From assembly GCF_946478885.1 (NCBI RefSeq), contig NZ_CAMLDX010000003.1, positions 1 to 64,000 on the forward strand: a stretch of DNA of 64,000 bases. Direction: 5' to 3'. The DNA comes from an uncultured Bacillus sp. GTDB taxonomy: Bacteria > Bacillota > Bacilli > Bacillales_B > DSM-18226. Below the pieces are notes generated by a model. The model did no database searches. It was given only the letters and a program-made list of their open reading frames with translations, and had not been told where the DNA came from. A program made the translations under genes and the position numbers. This document shows, piece by piece, positions 63,205 to 64,000 of the stretch. Each line of letters starts with the position of its first letter. Position 1 is the first letter of the stretch.

Positions 63205-64000
63205 ATGACGCAGCATTGGCAAGAATTATTACCTATTGATCGCTATGTCGTCACTGCCAATGGTCTTCTACACGATTATGATCGGAAAGTACTTACCTTT
63301 TTATATCAGCCGCTGATTGGCGCCGGCTGTCTAAGCCTCTATATGACATTGTGGGCTGAAATGGAGGAAAACCGACTATGGTCGGAATCCCATTCACATC
63401 ATAGTTTAATGAATTTTATGGATATGAATTTGAATGAAATCTATCAAAATCGTATAAAACTGGAAGGAATTGGTCTGCTGAAAACCTTTGTGAAAAAGGA
63501 TGAGCAAAAAAGGTCATTTGTTTATGAATTGCAGCCACCGCTCTCACCTGCAAAATTTTTATTTGACAGCATGTTGAATATTTATTTATACAGGAAAATC
63601 GGCAAGGCACAGTTTTCCAGAATTAAACGATTTTTTAGCGAGCAGAAATTTAATGAAGCGGATTATCAGCATATTACTAAGGCTTTTCAGGATGTGTTCT
63701 CTTCCGCACATCCCAGTGCATTGTCATATCACGATGAGGTAAATCAGGATTTAAAGGAATCTGATTCATATGTTTTTATTGACAGACAACAACCCAATCA
63801 TGTTAAGGCGGAAGCAATTGATTTTAATTTTGAATTGCTGCTCGAAGGCCTGCATGAAAATCTGATATCCAAAAGTGCGTTCACGGAGCCTGTTAAAGAA
63901 GCCATCAGCATGCTTGCTTTTTTATACGGGATTGATCCGATTCAAATGAAGAATATTGTCATCAGTGCAATTGAAGAGGATAATACGATTAATCTTGAGG
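63205..64000 (+). CDS. dnaB: replication initiation and membrane attachment protein DnaB (5' part)
   Basis: An open frame from the ATG at 63205 runs off the window, giving 265 residues of an expected about 470. It begins MTQHWQELLPIDRYVV and contains YQPLIGAGCLSLYMTLW, LEGIGLLKTFVKK and ELQPPLSPAKFLFDSMLNIYLY, matching the N-terminal winged-helix domain of B. subtilis DnaB and the start of its second domain. DnaB works with DnaD and DnaI to load the DnaC helicase. AAAGG precedes the ATG. Position after nrdR matches B. subtilis; dnaI is expected next. Confidence 0.95.
   Translation, partial: MTQHWQELLPIDRYVVTANGLLHDYDRKVLTFLYQPLIGAGCLSLYMTLWAEMEENRLWSESHSHHSLMNFMDMNLNEIYQNRIKLEGIGLLKTFVKKDEQKRSFVYELQPPLSPAKFLFDSMLNIYLYRKIGKAQFSRIKRFFSEQKFNEADYQHITKAFQDVFSSAHPSALSYHDEVNQDLKESDSYVFIDRQQPNHVKAEAIDFNFELLLEGLHENLISKSAFTEPVKEAISMLAFLYGIDPIQMKNIVISAIEEDNTINLE

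Overview
The window is a low-GC Gram-positive chromosome from an endospore-forming Bacillaceae. Gene order closely follows the Bacillus subtilis rpsD/ytrP to dnaB segment (the yt* region). The spore genes sspA, gerW/ytfJ, ytrH, ytrI, ytvI and ytaF are present. Differences from B. subtilis include hflK-hflC between phoR and polA, a GntR/FadR-type regulator between the malic enzyme gene and accD, no nadF next to sppA, and no speD between gapB and nrdR. So this is a relative such as Cytobacillus, Neobacillus or a similar genus, not B. subtilis itself. No rRNA, tRNA, complete insertion sequence or prophage was seen.

Layout. (1) 1-3970 is accessory DNA. It holds an exported erythromycin-esterase-like lipoprotein, a PadR regulator with a DUF2812 membrane protein, then about 1.5 kb of decayed sequence carrying relics of a type I-C CRISPR-Cas locus (cas4 fragment, last codons of cas2, leader, array of three intact repeats plus one degenerate repeat). 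(2) 3977-13640: rpsD with its S4 leader, dgcP, refZ, hisJ, ezrA, nifZ-thiI, sspA. (3) 13820-23900: ytcI, sppA-yteJ, ytfI-ytfJ, tpx, ytxK, ackA, an EcsC-family gene, moaB and a small unknown. (4) 24111-34410: argG-argH, a universal stress protein, ald, an M24 peptidase, ytoI, ytpI, nrnA, ytrH-ytrI. (5) 34559-51250 is central metabolism: dnaE, ytsJ, a GntR regulator, accD-accA, pfkA-pyk, fxsA, ytvI, ytwI, citZ-icd-mdh. (6) 51366-64000: phoP-phoR, hflK-hflC, polA-mutM-ytaF-coaE, gapB, nrdR and the 5' part of dnaB, which runs off the end.

How the parts work together. pfkA-pyk, citZ-icd-mdh, ytsJ, accDA, ackA and gapB cover glycolysis, the TCA branch, anaplerosis/NADPH supply, malonyl-CoA formation, acetate overflow and gluconeogenesis. 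Several carry visible control sites: a cre-like site at ackA, a leader dyad and hairpins at citZ, a CcpN-type box on the gapB promoter, and a perfect FadR-type operator before accD just downstream of a FadR-type regulator gene. Envelope-stress functions (sppA-yteJ and hflKC) both carry sigma-W-type promoters. refZ has a sigma-H-type promoter with Spo0A-like boxes.

The most unusual signals are: four PhoP-box repeats in exact 11-bp register over a TATAAT after phoR, reading into a terminator about 70 nt downstream (a possible Pho-controlled small RNA); the decayed CRISPR-Cas locus; a dispersed family of GGTGTCAGGCA-type palindromic repeats; and the candidate GntR/accDA circuit. All assignments come from reading the sequence and remembered family features; no search was run.
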